The notes: generated by a model not told the origin, from the sequence alone. Numbered from the stretch's first letter, positions 1-7,652 are shown. The stretch is DNA of 12,566 nucleotides from Bacteroidales bacterium (GCA_007119075.1 SKQJ01000408.1:1-12566); one strand, 5' to 3'. Numbers and translations: made by a program.

Positions 1-39
1 ATTTGCCTTGTTTATGTCGATTATAATGTCGAGTGACAT
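1..39 (-). CDS. Possible 5' end of a divergent gene, cut by the window edge
   Basis: On the minus strand an ATG at 39-37 opens a frame that stays open to the window edge and reads MSLDIIIDINKAN. The composition (alternating hydrophobic and charged residues, ATA and GAC codons as in the neighbouring genes) is compatible with a real N-terminus. If real, this gene would diverge from the TPR gene at 417. Thirteen codons cannot establish a gene, and the plus-strand frames here are also briefly open (one closes at 34-36). No family is recognised and no clear promoter element was found for it. It is listed only because an edge gene could otherwise be missed. Confidence 0.22.
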   Translation of the reverse strand, partial: MSLDIIIDINKAN

Positions 40-180
40 GTTGCCCGGAAAAAATGGTTAGTTGTCGACGGACAGGACCTGGTTTATTCCCCTGATTACA
101 TGATGGTTTTGTGTGCCCGGGGCAAACCGGTTTCCGGCGACTGCTAAAATAGGTATTTTTTTTGGGAGAAATAAGAGAAT

Positions 181-223
181 AAAAGGCCAAAAATAAAGTT
201 ATTGATAATTATATTGGCCTTTT
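181..223. terminator. Inverted repeat with A-tract and T-tract, candidate bidirectional terminator
   Basis: AAAAGGCCAA at 181-190 is perfectly complementary to TTGGCCTTTT at 214-223, giving a 10-bp stem around a 23-base A/T-rich loop. An A-run before and a T-run after the GGCC core are the layout of a terminator that could work on both strands. The core is short and the loop long, so termination strength is doubtful. The left arm can alternatively pair with 248-259 (see the next entry), so an attenuator-like role is possible. Confidence 0.35.
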
Positions 224-259
224 GAAGCCATGTAATCTATATTATAATTATTTTTGGCC
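185..259. repeat. 12-bp perfect inverted repeat overlapping the candidate promoter
   Basis: GGCCAAAAATAA at 185-196 is the exact reverse complement of TTATTTTTGGCC at 248-259, with 51 bases between. The left arm overlaps the left arm of the 181-223 stem, so the two pairings exclude each other. The right arm contains the promoter-like TATTTTTG at 249-256. It could be a paired protein-binding site or alternative structure. The arms were checked base by base; the function is inference. Confidence 0.4.
249..256 (+). promoter_or_regulatory. Candidate Bacteroidota -7 promoter element for the TPR-barrel operon
   Basis: TATTTTTG matches the Bacteroidota -7 consensus TAnnTTTG at every defined position. 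A TTTG at 221-224 could act as the -33 element, but its 24-base spacer is longer than the usual 19-21. Transcription would start near 260 and leave a leader of about 155 bases containing the hairpin at 323-340. In such A/T-rich DNA a chance match is quite possible. Confidence 0.35.
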
Positions 260-322
260 CTTATTCAATGTTGTAATGCTGCATTGAGGATTGTATCCGG
301 GGCATCATGCTTCAGATCACGG

Positions 323-340
323 ATCCGCCCGGCGGCGGAT
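323..340 (+). other. GC-rich hairpin in the presumed leader of the TPR gene
   Basis: ATCCGCC at 323-329 and GGCGGAT at 334-340 pair perfectly around a CGGC tetraloop. It lies 76 bases before the start codon at 417 and stands out against A/T-rich flanks. There is no following T-run, so it is not a terminator. It may stabilise or structure the leader. Confidence 0.35.
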
Positions 341-416
341 GGTGCGGGATGCAAAATCAGCCGGCAGTCAGATTTTCCGAAAATAATTGCATGATTAATT
401 CATAACTTACCCAAGA

Positions 417-3400
417 ATGACAAGGTTTGCAGGATACTGTTTGTTATCATTGTTTTTGCTTGTTTCTCTCCCGGCAACCGGACAAAAGTCCCTTATCCAT
501 GAAAATAAAGATGTGCACTACAGACGCGCCATGGACCTGTTTGAGAAAGAGAAATACGGGGCTGCCCAGAAGCATTTCCAGAAGGCCATAAGCCAGTACG
601 GCCAGATGCATGACCTGCTCAGGGTCAATGCCGAATATTATTCGGCCCTTTGTGCAATTAAGCTTTTCAATGACGACGCCGAACACGAGATGATCCAGTT
701 CGTGAGCCGGAACCCTGAAAGCATTCACCGGAATGACGCCCACTTTCACCTTGGCCGTCTTTATTACCGGAAAAGGAATTACAGGAAGTCGGCCGACTGG
801 CTGGAGGCAACCCAGCATGAGCATCTGAAGCGGGAAATAAGGGATGAGTATTTCTTTATGCTGGGGTACGGGTATTTTATGAGAAACGAATTCGACAAAG
901 CTTCAAGGGCTTTCTTTGTTATCAAGGACTGGAATTCTTCCTATGCCGCGCCTGCAACCTATTACTATTCCCATATTGCCTATACCAACAATAATTTGGC
1001 GACCGCGCTCCAGGGGTTTCAAAAGCTCCGCGATGATGAGACCTTTGCCGGACTTGTTCCCTATTATATAATGCAGATATATTATCTGCAGAGAAGGTAT
1101 GATGACGTCATCGCCAATGGCCCCGCACTGCTTGAAGTAGCCGTGGCCCGGCGGGTGCCCGAGATTTCCCGCATCATCGGCGAATCGCATTACCGCCGCC
1201 ATCAGTACAGGGAGGCTATTCCCTACCTTGAAAAGTATACCCAGAATACCGGTAACGTTTCCAGGGAAGACCGTTACCAGCTCGGTTATTGCTACTACCA
1301 GACCGGCCGGTACGAGGAGGCTGCCGCCATGCTGGAGAGGGTAGGAGGCAGCAACGATCTGATCAGCCAGAATACCAATTACCATCTTGCCGATTGTTAT
1401 ATCAGGCTTGACGACAAGCATAAAGCACGAATGGCTTTTTCTGCGGCGGCCCGTATGGATTTTGACAAAACCATCCAGGAGGATGCTCTTTTCAATTACG
1501 CCCTTCTCACTTTTGAGATCGCCTATTCACCTTTTAACGAGGCGATAAACGGGTTCAATGATTTTATTGAGCTGTTTCCCGATTCACGAAGGATCGACGA
1601 GGCCTATAACTACCTTGTTATGGCATATATGAACACCCGGAATTATCGTGAAGCCCTTGCATCTATCGAAAAAATAAGCGTAAAGACCAATGAAATAAGG
1701 AGGGCATATCAGAGGGTGGCATATTTCAGGGGCCTTGAACTGTACAGCAATCTGCGTTTCGAAGATGCCATCAGGCTGCTGGACCTGTCACTCGAAAATT
1801 CACAGTTCAATCCCGCCATAGCTGCCCAGTCGTGGTACTGGAAAGGAGAGGCCCAGTTCAGGCTTAACCGGTATCCCGAAGCCGTAAGGAGCTATAACCG
1901 GTTCATGCTTTCTCCCGGGGCATTTCAGCTTGGCGAATACAATATAGCCCATTATAACATCGGTTATGCCTATTTCAGGAGCAATGACCACACCAATGCC
2001 ATATCCTGGTTCAGGAGGTATCTGAATCTCACCAGGGAAGCGCGGACCAGGATGGCGGGCGACGCACTTAACAGGATTGCTGATTCGTATTTCATAATGA
2101 ACCAGTATCAGAGCTCGGTTGAATTTTACGACCGCTCCATATCGAACGGCATGGCAAACCGTGATTATGCGCTTTTCCAGAAAGCCATTGCCATGGGGCT
2201 GATGAACAATTTGAACGGCAAGATCCTTGTGCTTGACCAGCTGCTTTCCGAACACCCCGCTTCATCTCACAGGCTCGAGGCCCTTTTTGAGCTGGGCAAC
2301 GCCCATATGGCTACCCAGTCCCCCGAAAGAGCGGCCACCTATTATTCAAGGCTCGCCGATGAGTTCCCTGCCAGCAGCCTGGTGAGCTCCGCCCTTCTCC
2401 AGCTCGGGCTCATTGAGTATAACAGGAGCCGCAATAACGAAGCTATTGTTTATTATAAAAAAGTTGCTGAGAACTTTCCCGGCACCCCCGAATCAAGGTC
2501 GGCTCTGGCCGGACTGCGCAACATTTATCTCGATCTGAACGATGTCAGCGCTTATGTTGCCTACACCAGGACCCTGGGTGATTTTGCCAGTGTGACCATA
2601 TCTGAACAGGATTCACTTACTTATATAGCCGCGGAAAGTGCATATATGGCCGGAAACCGCCGCCAGGCCATCGACGGTTTTGCCAGGTATATCGAGCAGT
2701 TCCGGAATGGCAGTTTTATTCTTAATGCCCATTATTACAAGGCCGAATCACACCACCGGCTTGGCGAATACGACAGGGCCCTTGAATCCTATGATTTTGT
2801 GACCGGAATGTTTCGCAACACTTTTACCGAGCCTGCACTTGCCGGTTCAGCATCCATCAATTTTGACAAAGGCAATTACCAGCAGGCCCTCAACAACTAT
2901 GTTGAGCTTGAGCGGGTAGCCGAATCGGGCTCAAACCTGCTTTCTGCAAGGATCGGGCAGATGAGGACAAATCACATCCTGGGCAACCATCAGGGTACCA
3001 TAAATGCTGCCACCAAAGTGCTTGCAACCGATGATATCCCCCAGGAAACAAAGCGCGAAGCTCATTTCAGCATGGCAAAGGCATATCATGCCCTGGATCA
3101 GCTCGATCAGGCGATGAATGAGTTCAGGGTGGTAGCCCGGGAGGTAACAAGCAGCGAAGGGGCCGAATCCAAATACAGGATTGCCGAGATCTATTTCCGC
3201 CAGGGCAAACCGGGCCAGTCAGAAGAGGAGGTATATGACCTTGTAGCCATGAATACCCCGCATCAGTTCTGGATGGCGAGATCTTTCATCCTCCTCGCCG
3301 ATATATATCTTGATATGGGCGATAACTTCCAGGCCCGTCATACGCTCCAGAGCATTCTGGATAATTATGACCTTACGGGCGACGGCATTCTTGCCGATGC

Positions 3401-3488
3401 CAGGAAAAGGCTGCAGGCTATTGATGCCCTCGAAAATGAAAGGGTGGCGCCCGACCGTGATACGCTGGAAATACAGATCAGAAATTAA
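417..3488 (+). CDS. Exported giant tetratricopeptide-repeat protein
   Basis: The 1023-residue product begins with a signal peptide (hydrophobic residues 5-20, likely cut near ATGQ at 20-23; the Cys at 8 is not in a lipobox). From about residue 32 to 1000 it is a nearly continuous array of TPR/Sel1-like helical pairs, seen as recurring A-x-Y-x-L-G-x-x-Y-x-x-x-x-Y-x-x-A blocks, for example around 107-130, 285-305, 510-535, 655-690, 770-795 and 883-905. Blocks such as 660-697, with FPGTP between helices, resemble the periplasmic BamD/YbgF type. No enzymatic domain or C-terminal sorting domain is visible. The likely role is a periplasmic or outer-membrane-associated scaffold. The barrel gene starts 24 bases downstream, which suggests a joint transcript and a physical partnership. 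The start gives an intact signal peptide and is the only good option. The family annotation is secure, the biological role is unknown. Confidence 0.9.
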   Translation: MTRFAGYCLLSLFLLVSLPATGQKSLIHENKDVHYRRAMDLFEKEKYGAAQKHFQKAISQYGQMHDLLRVNAEYYSALCAIKLFNDDAEHEMIQFVSRNPESIHRNDAHFHLGRLYYRKRNYRKSADWLEATQHEHLKREIRDEYFFMLGYGYFMRNEFDKASRAFFVIKDWNSSYAAPATYYYSHIAYTNNNLATALQGFQKLRDDETFAGLVPYYIMQIYYLQRRYDDVIANGPALLEVAVARRVPEISRIIGESHYRRHQYREAIPYLEKYTQNTGNVSREDRYQLGYCYYQTGRYEEAAAMLERVGGSNDLISQNTNYHLADCYIRLDDKHKARMAFSAAARMDFDKTIQEDALFNYALLTFEIAYSPFNEAINGFNDFIELFPDSRRIDEAYNYLVMAYMNTRNYREALASIEKISVKTNEIRRAYQRVAYFRGLELYSNLRFEDAIRLLDLSLENSQFNPAIAAQSWYWKGEAQFRLNRYPEAVRSYNRFMLSPGAFQLGEYNIAHYNIGYAYFRSNDHTNAISWFRRYLNLTREARTRMAGDALNRIADSYFIMNQYQSSVEFYDRSISNGMANRDYALFQKAIAMGLMNNLNGKILVLDQLLSEHPASSHRLEALFELGNAHMATQSPERAATYYSRLADEFPASSLVSSALLQLGLIEYNRSRNNEAIVYYKKVAENFPGTPESRSALAGLRNIYLDLNDVSAYVAYTRTLGDFASVTISEQDSLTYIAAESAYMAGNRRQAIDGFARYIEQFRNGSFILNAHYYKAESHHRLGEYDRALESYDFVTGMFRNTFTEPALAGSASINFDKGNYQQALNNYVELERVAESGSNLLSARIGQMRTNHILGNHQGTINAATKVLATDDIPQETKREAHFSMAKAYHALDQLDQAMNEFRVVAREVTSSEGAESKYRIAEIYFRQGKPGQSEEEVYDLVAMNTPHQFWMARSFILLADIYLDMGDNFQARHTLQSILDNYDLTGDGILADARKRLQAIDALENERVAPDRDTLEIQIRN

Positions 3489-3512
3489 TAAAGCGGAAAA
3501 ATCAGAACAATT

Positions 3513-5192
3513 ATGAAGGATTTCATAAATATTTCAGAAAGAACAACCCTGGCAGTGCTGTCAGCAATGCTTTTTTTCTCTGCTCCTTACCTGGCCGCTC
3601 AGCAGCAAATCGACCAGGAAGTGGTTGTTGTGCGGACCTATGAGCCTTCCGTGGCTGAAACCCAGAAAATCAATCTGCTGCCTTCCCTGACCGACACAAT
3701 AAGCGTTACGCCGATATTCAGCTATTCCATACTTCCGATTCCCATTGCTACTGATTTCAGTGTCGAACCCATCACCCCGGCCCGGATGGGTGCCGAAACG
3801 GTATCGAAGCTCTACAGCAGCCATATCAGGCTGGGTGTGGGAAGCTATGTGACTCCCTATGCCGAGCTGAGCATCAACAGTCTCCGGAACAACCGGTATT
3901 CGGGGGGAGTATTTTTGAAACACCATTCATCCCGGGGAAGGCTGAGGCTTGACAACAATGAAAAAGCTTTTTCCCAGTTTGCCGACAATGAAATGCTGTT
4001 TTATGGCAAGAGGATGGGGCGCAGAAACGTGCTGTCAGCCGAAGGCGGATTGATGTCCAACAGTTTCCATTATTATGGGTACGACATTTCTGTCCCGCTC
4101 GAAGCCACTCCCGAAAGGGAAGATCTCCGGCAGCAGTTCATGACCGGCAATGCCGGCCTCCGGTTCCGGTCCACGCATACCGACTCGAGCCATCTTAACT
4201 ACGATATGTCGCTTAATTACAATTACTTCCAGGACCGGCTCAATGTTTCCGAGCATAGCATGAAATTCCAGTCGGGTTTTAATAAATTTATCAGAAGCCA
4301 GGTCATAGGGGCCGATCTGGCTTTTGAACATTATGACAATACCACTGTTCCCGGAAACGCCAACACAATTGCAAAGGTCAGTCCGTGGTTTAACAAGGCC
4401 GATGATGAATGGGAGGTATTCGCCGGCTTCCACAGCTATTATGATCAGCTGGGCGAAGAATCCAAATTGTATTTCCATCCCCGGGCAAGCCTGCAATTCA
4501 GCATAATAAGAAATTATGTCGTGCCTTATGTCGGCATCGATGGCGGCCTGCAGGTGAATAATTACAGCAGGATGGCATCCGGGAATCCATTTATTAAACC
4601 AGGACTGGCTGTCAGGAACACCGATCTCACAATGGACCTGTATAGCGGCGTGAAGGGAAATTTCACCCGTGATATATCTTTTAACCTGAAGGTTTCATAC
4701 GCGGTTTACCAGGATATGTACTTTTTTGTGAATTATGATACCGGATTGCCGGGCAATCAGTTTAATGTTGTTTACGACGACGTCGAGCTTCTTAATTATA
4801 CCGGTGAGATCGGTGCCAGGATCACCGACAGGTTCAGCATGTTTACCAGGGCCAATATCTACAGCTACAGTCTCAAGCTGCTGGATCATCCCTGGCACAG
4901 GCCGGATCTTGACATAAGCTTTTCGGGCCGCTACAATCTCGGTGACAAGATCATATTGAACGCAGATGTTTTCTATATAGGGAGCCGCCTTGCCAGGCCA
5001 ATGGATGGCGCCGGCGAGCCTGTTGAGCTAAAAGGGATATCTGACATAAACCTCGGTCTTGAATACAGGTACAACAGGATACTTTCCGGGTTTCTCAGGT
5101 TGAACAACCTGACCAACGTGAATTACTACAAATGGAACAACTATCCTGTCCAGGGATTCACCATAATGGCAGGATTTACCTATTCCATGTAA
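3513..5192 (+). CDS. Outer-membrane beta-barrel protein, plug-less TonB-receptor-like
   Basis: The 559-residue product has a signal peptide (hydrophobic 13-28, likely cut at YLAA|QQQ near 29). A short segment at 34-62 follows, with EVVVVRTYEPSV and KINLLPSLTDT as its notable parts. From about 103 to the end there are alternating polar/aromatic strands with tight turns, typical of a beta-barrel. The last 40 residues (LRLNNLTNVNYY ... GFTIMAGFTY) closely resemble the closing strands of TonB-dependent receptors. A full receptor has 700-1000 residues and a plug domain; neither fits here, so energised uptake through TonB is unlikely. The final residue is Met, not the usual aromatic. It follows the TPR gene by 24 bases and probably works with it at the outer membrane, perhaps in assembly or transport. 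An automated label of TonB-dependent receptor would overstate the case. Confidence 0.85.
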   Translation: MKDFINISERTTLAVLSAMLFFSAPYLAAQQQIDQEVVVVRTYEPSVAETQKINLLPSLTDTISVTPIFSYSILPIPIATDFSVEPITPARMGAETVSKLYSSHIRLGVGSYVTPYAELSINSLRNNRYSGGVFLKHHSSRGRLRLDNNEKAFSQFADNEMLFYGKRMGRRNVLSAEGGLMSNSFHYYGYDISVPLEATPEREDLRQQFMTGNAGLRFRSTHTDSSHLNYDMSLNYNYFQDRLNVSEHSMKFQSGFNKFIRSQVIGADLAFEHYDNTTVPGNANTIAKVSPWFNKADDEWEVFAGFHSYYDQLGEESKLYFHPRASLQFSIIRNYVVPYVGIDGGLQVNNYSRMASGNPFIKPGLAVRNTDLTMDLYSGVKGNFTRDISFNLKVSYAVYQDMYFFVNYDTGLPGNQFNVVYDDVELLNYTGEIGARITDRFSMFTRANIYSYSLKLLDHPWHRPDLDISFSGRYNLGDKIILNADVFYIGSRLARPMDGAGEPVELKGISDINLGLEYRYNRILSGFLRLNNLTNVNYYKWNNYPVQGFTIMAGFTYSM

Positions 5193-5276
5193 ACAGGATG
5201 TTTTTATCCTATAGGGGCGTATATAGCATGTGCCCTGCAGCGGGTCAGGAGACATATCATATTGCCCGGGATTGAC

Positions 5277-5296
5277 GTTTTCAGCCGGCTGTAAAC
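5277..5296. promoter_or_regulatory. Near-perfect 20-bp dyad, operator-like
   Basis: The central ten bases CAGCCGGCTG (5282-5291) are a perfect palindrome. The flanks GTTT and AAAC extend the symmetry after one mismatched pair (T5281/T5292), so 18 of 20 positions are symmetric. With no spacer it suits a dimeric DNA-binding protein better than an RNA hairpin. It lies about 165 bases upstream of the gyrB promoter candidate. Binding is inferred only. Confidence 0.3.
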
Positions 5297-5333
5297 CCGC
5301 CGACCGGTTCTTTGTCTTTCCCGTGATTTGCCT

Positions 5334-5354
5334 GTCCGGCCGGTTCGGGCCGAC
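5334..5354 (+). other. GC-rich hairpin upstream of gyrB
   Basis: GTC (5334-5336) and GGCC (5338-5341) pair with GGCC (5348-5351) and GAC (5352-5354) around a GGTTCG loop, with C5337 bulged. No T-run follows, so it is not a classic intrinsic terminator, though it could contribute to ending the upstream transcript. Confidence 0.25.
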
Positions 5355-5455
5355 GTGGTCCCTTCACTGGTTAAGCTTCTGCGGCATGTTTATTAATTGT
5401 TGAAAAATCGGGCTTTCCGGCGCCTGTTTAACTTCCGGTAATTCCTGATTTTTAC

Positions 5456-5463
5456 TATATTTG
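5456..5463 (+). promoter_or_regulatory. Candidate gyrB promoter -7 element
   Basis: TATATTTG matches the Bacteroidota -7 consensus TAnnTTTG perfectly and lies 54 bases before the gyrB ATG. It is followed by a T-rich then A-rich leader, typical of Bacteroidota genes. No clear TTTG lies at the expected -33 distance; the nearest upstream T-run (TTTA 5427-5430) would need a 25-base spacer. Confidence 0.45.
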
Positions 5464-5517
5464 TAGGATTTCTAACCGTACGTTTTTTTTCTATAAAATA
5501 AAAATCAAATCACACAG

Positions 5518-7503
5518 ATGGATCCCGAAGAGGTAAATAAAAAAGAGTATCTGGCCGACAGCATTCAGGTTCTGGAAGGTCTTGAAGCCGTGCGCAAACG
5601 TCCGGCGATGTATATCGGCGATGTGAGCGTGAAAGGGCTGCACCACCTTGTTTACGAAGTTATCGACAATTCCATAGATGAGGCAATGGTCGGTTACTGC
5701 AGTAATATCGACCTTATTATAAATGAAGACGGTTCGATAACGGTCATCGATGATGGCAGGGGGATTCCGGTCGATTATCATGAAAAGGAAAAAAAATCTG
5801 CCCTGGAGGTAGTGATGACAGTCCTGCATGCCGGAGGAAAGTTTGACAAGGAATCATACAAAGTGTCAGGGGGATTGCATGGTGTGGGTGTTTCATGCGT
5901 AAACGCCCTTTCTTCGCGCCTGTATGTCGAAGTTCATAAAAACGGCAAGATATATTACCAGGAATATTCTATCGGCAAACCCCTTGCCGATGTGATGGAA
6001 ACCGGCGTAACGGACAAAACCGGGACCATCGTTACTTTTTATCCCGACAAAAGTATTTTCACAACGACCGAATTTCATTACGATATTCTGTCCAGCCGTC
6101 TGCGCGAACTGGCTTTTCTGAACAAGGGGATCAGACTGAGCATTACCGACAAGCGTGATGTGGAAGATGCCAATGGCGATGCGGCAGATAATGACGAAGG
6201 CAAAGTGAAATACCGCACCGAATCGTTTTATTCCGAGGAGGGGCTTAAGGAATTCGTAAAATTCCTTGACGTTACAAGGGAAAGCATAATTGATGACACG
6301 ATATATATCGAGACCGAAAAAAATGATACCCCTGTTGAGATTGCCCTTCAGTACAACACCTCTTTTTCAGAGAACGTGCACTCCTATGTAAACAATATCA
6401 ATACCATTGAAGGCGGCACGCACCTTTCCGGCTTCAGGCGCGGCCTGACCCGTACTCTGAAAAATTATGCCGAGAAATCGGGCATGCTCAGCAAGTGCAA
6501 ATTTGATATCAGCGGCGACGATTTCCGGGAAGGCCTTACCGCTATCATTTCAATCAAGGTTCAGGAACCCCAGTTCGAGGGGCAGACCAAAACCAAACTG
6601 GGCAATTCCGATGTCATGGGCGCAGTGGATCAGGCCGTAAGCTCCGTGCTTTCACATTACCTGGAAGAAAACCCCAAGGATGCCAAAAGCATAGTCCAGA
6701 AAGTTGTGCTTGCCGCCACTGCCAGGCACGCCGCAAGAAAGGCCAGGGAACTGGTTCAACGGAAAAACGTTCTTTCCGGTTCCGGACTTCCGGGAAAACT
6801 TGCCGACTGTTCCGAAAGGGATCCGGGGATTTGCGAAGTATTCCTTGTCGAGGGCGATTCGGCCGGTGGCACTGCAAAGCAGGGCCGGGACAGGACTTTC
6901 CAGGCTATTCTGCCCCTGAGGGGAAAAATACTGAACGTGGAAAAGGCCATGCCTCACAAAATATTCGACAATGAGGAGATAAAGAACATATTTACCGCTC
7001 TTGGGGTAAGTATAGGGACCGTTGAGGATTCCAAGGAACTCAACCTAGAGAAACTAAGATATTTCAAGGTAGTGATAATGACCGATGCCGACGTGGACGG
7101 CAGTCATATCTCAACCCTTATAATGACTTTCTTTTTCAGGCATATGCTGGAGCTTATCAAGAACGGCCATTTATATATAGCCACCCCTCCGCTGTACCTT
7201 GTCAGGAAAGGAAAGCAGGAGCGGTATTGCTGGTCCGAGGAAGAACGGAAGACTGCCGTGCTTGAACTCGGCGGAGGATCCGAGTCCGGTATCCACCTTC
7301 AGCGCTATAAGGGGCTTGGTGAGATGAATGCCGAACAGCTATGGGAAACTACAATGAATCCGGAAACAAGGAAGCTCAGGCAGGTAACCATTGAAAACGG
7401 CACCGAAGCCGACAGGATTTTTTCCATGCTGATGGGGGACGAAGTTCCGCCCAGAAGGGAGTTCATCGAGCAGCATGCAAAATATGCAAATATCGATGTC
7501 TGA
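5518..7503 (+). CDS. gyrB: DNA gyrase subunit B
   Basis: GyrB is the ATP-hydrolysing subunit of the A2B2 gyrase that introduces negative supercoils into DNA in the cytoplasm. The GHKL ATPase domain (about 10-235) shows the catalytic Glu47 and Mg-binding Asn51 in EVIDNSIDEA, the DDGRGIP loop (78-84) and GLHGVGVSCVNALS (119-132). The transducer domain carries the QTK loop at 356-358 that senses ATP. The TOPRIM domain has Glu445 in LVEGDSAGG and Asp523/525/527 in TDADVDGSH. The C-terminal QRYKGLGEMN (595-604) and FIEQHAKYANIDV are typical. At 661 residues it is the usual length for GyrB lacking the roughly 165-residue insertion of the E. coli type. QRYKGLGEMN and the ending favour GyrB over ParE. 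It has its own promoter candidate and is not next to dnaA, recF or gyrA here. The start at 5518 gives the expected N-terminus. Confidence 0.98.
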   Translation: MDPEEVNKKEYLADSIQVLEGLEAVRKRPAMYIGDVSVKGLHHLVYEVIDNSIDEAMVGYCSNIDLIINEDGSITVIDDGRGIPVDYHEKEKKSALEVVMTVLHAGGKFDKESYKVSGGLHGVGVSCVNALSSRLYVEVHKNGKIYYQEYSIGKPLADVMETGVTDKTGTIVTFYPDKSIFTTTEFHYDILSSRLRELAFLNKGIRLSITDKRDVEDANGDAADNDEGKVKYRTESFYSEEGLKEFVKFLDVTRESIIDDTIYIETEKNDTPVEIALQYNTSFSENVHSYVNNINTIEGGTHLSGFRRGLTRTLKNYAEKSGMLSKCKFDISGDDFREGLTAIISIKVQEPQFEGQTKTKLGNSDVMGAVDQAVSSVLSHYLEENPKDAKSIVQKVVLAATARHAARKARELVQRKNVLSGSGLPGKLADCSERDPGICEVFLVEGDSAGGTAKQGRDRTFQAILPLRGKILNVEKAMPHKIFDNEEIKNIFTALGVSIGTVEDSKELNLEKLRYFKVVIMTDADVDGSHISTLIMTFFFRHMLELIKNGHLYIATPPLYLVRKGKQERYCWSEEERKTAVLELGGGSESGIHLQRYKGLGEMNAEQLWETTMNPETRKLRQVTIENGTEADRIFSMLMGDEVPPRREFIEQHAKYANIDV

Positions 7504-7515
7504 TCCCCGTTGATG

Positions 7516-7535
7516 TTCCCCCGAAAGGGGAATTT
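7516..7535 (+). terminator. Intrinsic-like terminator after gyrB
   Basis: TTCCCC (7516-7521) pairs with GGGGAA (7527-7532) around CGAAA and is followed by TTT. It begins 12 bases after the gyrB stop codon. The stem is short (6 bp) and the T-run brief, so efficiency is uncertain. Confidence 0.5.
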
Positions 7536-7537
7536 GC

Positions 7538-7567
7538 CTGCAGCATCAGTTGCTGCAGACCTGATGC
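7538..7567. other. Overlapping hairpins in the convergent gyrB/GH95 gap
   Basis: CTGCAGCA (7538-7545) and TGCTGCAG (7551-7558) form a perfect 8-bp stem with a TCAGT loop. GCATCAG (7543-7549) can instead pair with CTGATGC (7561-7567). The two stems share bases and exclude each other. The position between two convergent genes suggests a two-way transcription end or a 3' stabiliser. There is no U-run on either side. Confidence 0.4.
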
Positions 7568-7652
7568 CCTATCACTGCGGGACGCTGCCGTGACAGATAG
7601 TTCAATCCGGCACCAGGAGAGCATGCAGGAAGGATGCCGAAGGCCTATGGGG

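Larger units (their letters stand above)
40..416. other. Non-coding region upstream of the TPR gene
   Basis: No convincing coding frame lies in this 377-base stretch. It holds an A/T-rich core (about 160-260) with three GGCC-centred complementary arms, a perfect TAnnTTTG promoter-like element at 249-256, and a GC-rich hairpin at 323-340, each listed separately. The last 50 bases before the ATG at 417 are A/T-rich without an evident Shine-Dalgarno site, as is usual in Bacteroidota. If a divergent gene starts at 39, this is a divergent control region. If not, it also serves as the end of an upstream gene. Confidence 0.6.
5193..5517. other. Long non-coding region between the barrel gene and gyrB
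   Basis: These 325 bases contain no supported gene. They hold a weak hairpin just after the barrel stop codon (AGGAT 5195-5199 / ATCCT 5206-5210 with a T-rich loop), a near-perfect dyad at 5277-5296, an 11-base direct repeat (CCGACCGGTTC at 5300-5310 and CCGGCCGGTTC at 5336-5346), a hairpin at 5334-5354, and the gyrB promoter candidate at 5456-5463. The GC-rich middle contrasts with the A/T-rich last 120 bases. Confidence 0.6.

Noticed and set aside
26..39. Small hairpin ATGTC-GAGT-GACAT and direct repeat of ATGTCGA near the left edge
   Set aside because: Five-base arms at a window edge are expected by chance and overlap a possible gene start.
903..1421. Antisense open frame of 172 codons inside the TPR gene
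   Set aside because: It is the mirror of a well-supported repeat protein, with low-complexity hydrophobic composition and no family features.
3310..3516. Plus-strand open frame of 68 codons bridging the TPR and barrel genes
   Set aside because: It lies almost entirely in another frame of the TPR gene, has no recognisable domain, and ends just after the barrel start codon.
3513..5192. A complete SusC or TonB-dependent receptor
   Set aside because: The protein is too short and lacks a plug domain and carboxypeptidase-like N-terminal domain; only the last barrel strands resemble that family. No SusD follows.
5195..5210. AGGAT/ATCCT hairpin directly after the barrel stop codon as a terminator
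   Set aside because: A five-base A/T-containing stem with its T-run in the loop rather than after the stem is too weak to call.
5518..7503. Topoisomerase IV subunit ParE instead of GyrB
   Set aside because: The QRYKGLGEMN box, the LPLRGKILNVEKA stretch and the FIEQHAKYANIDV ending fit Bacteroidota GyrB.
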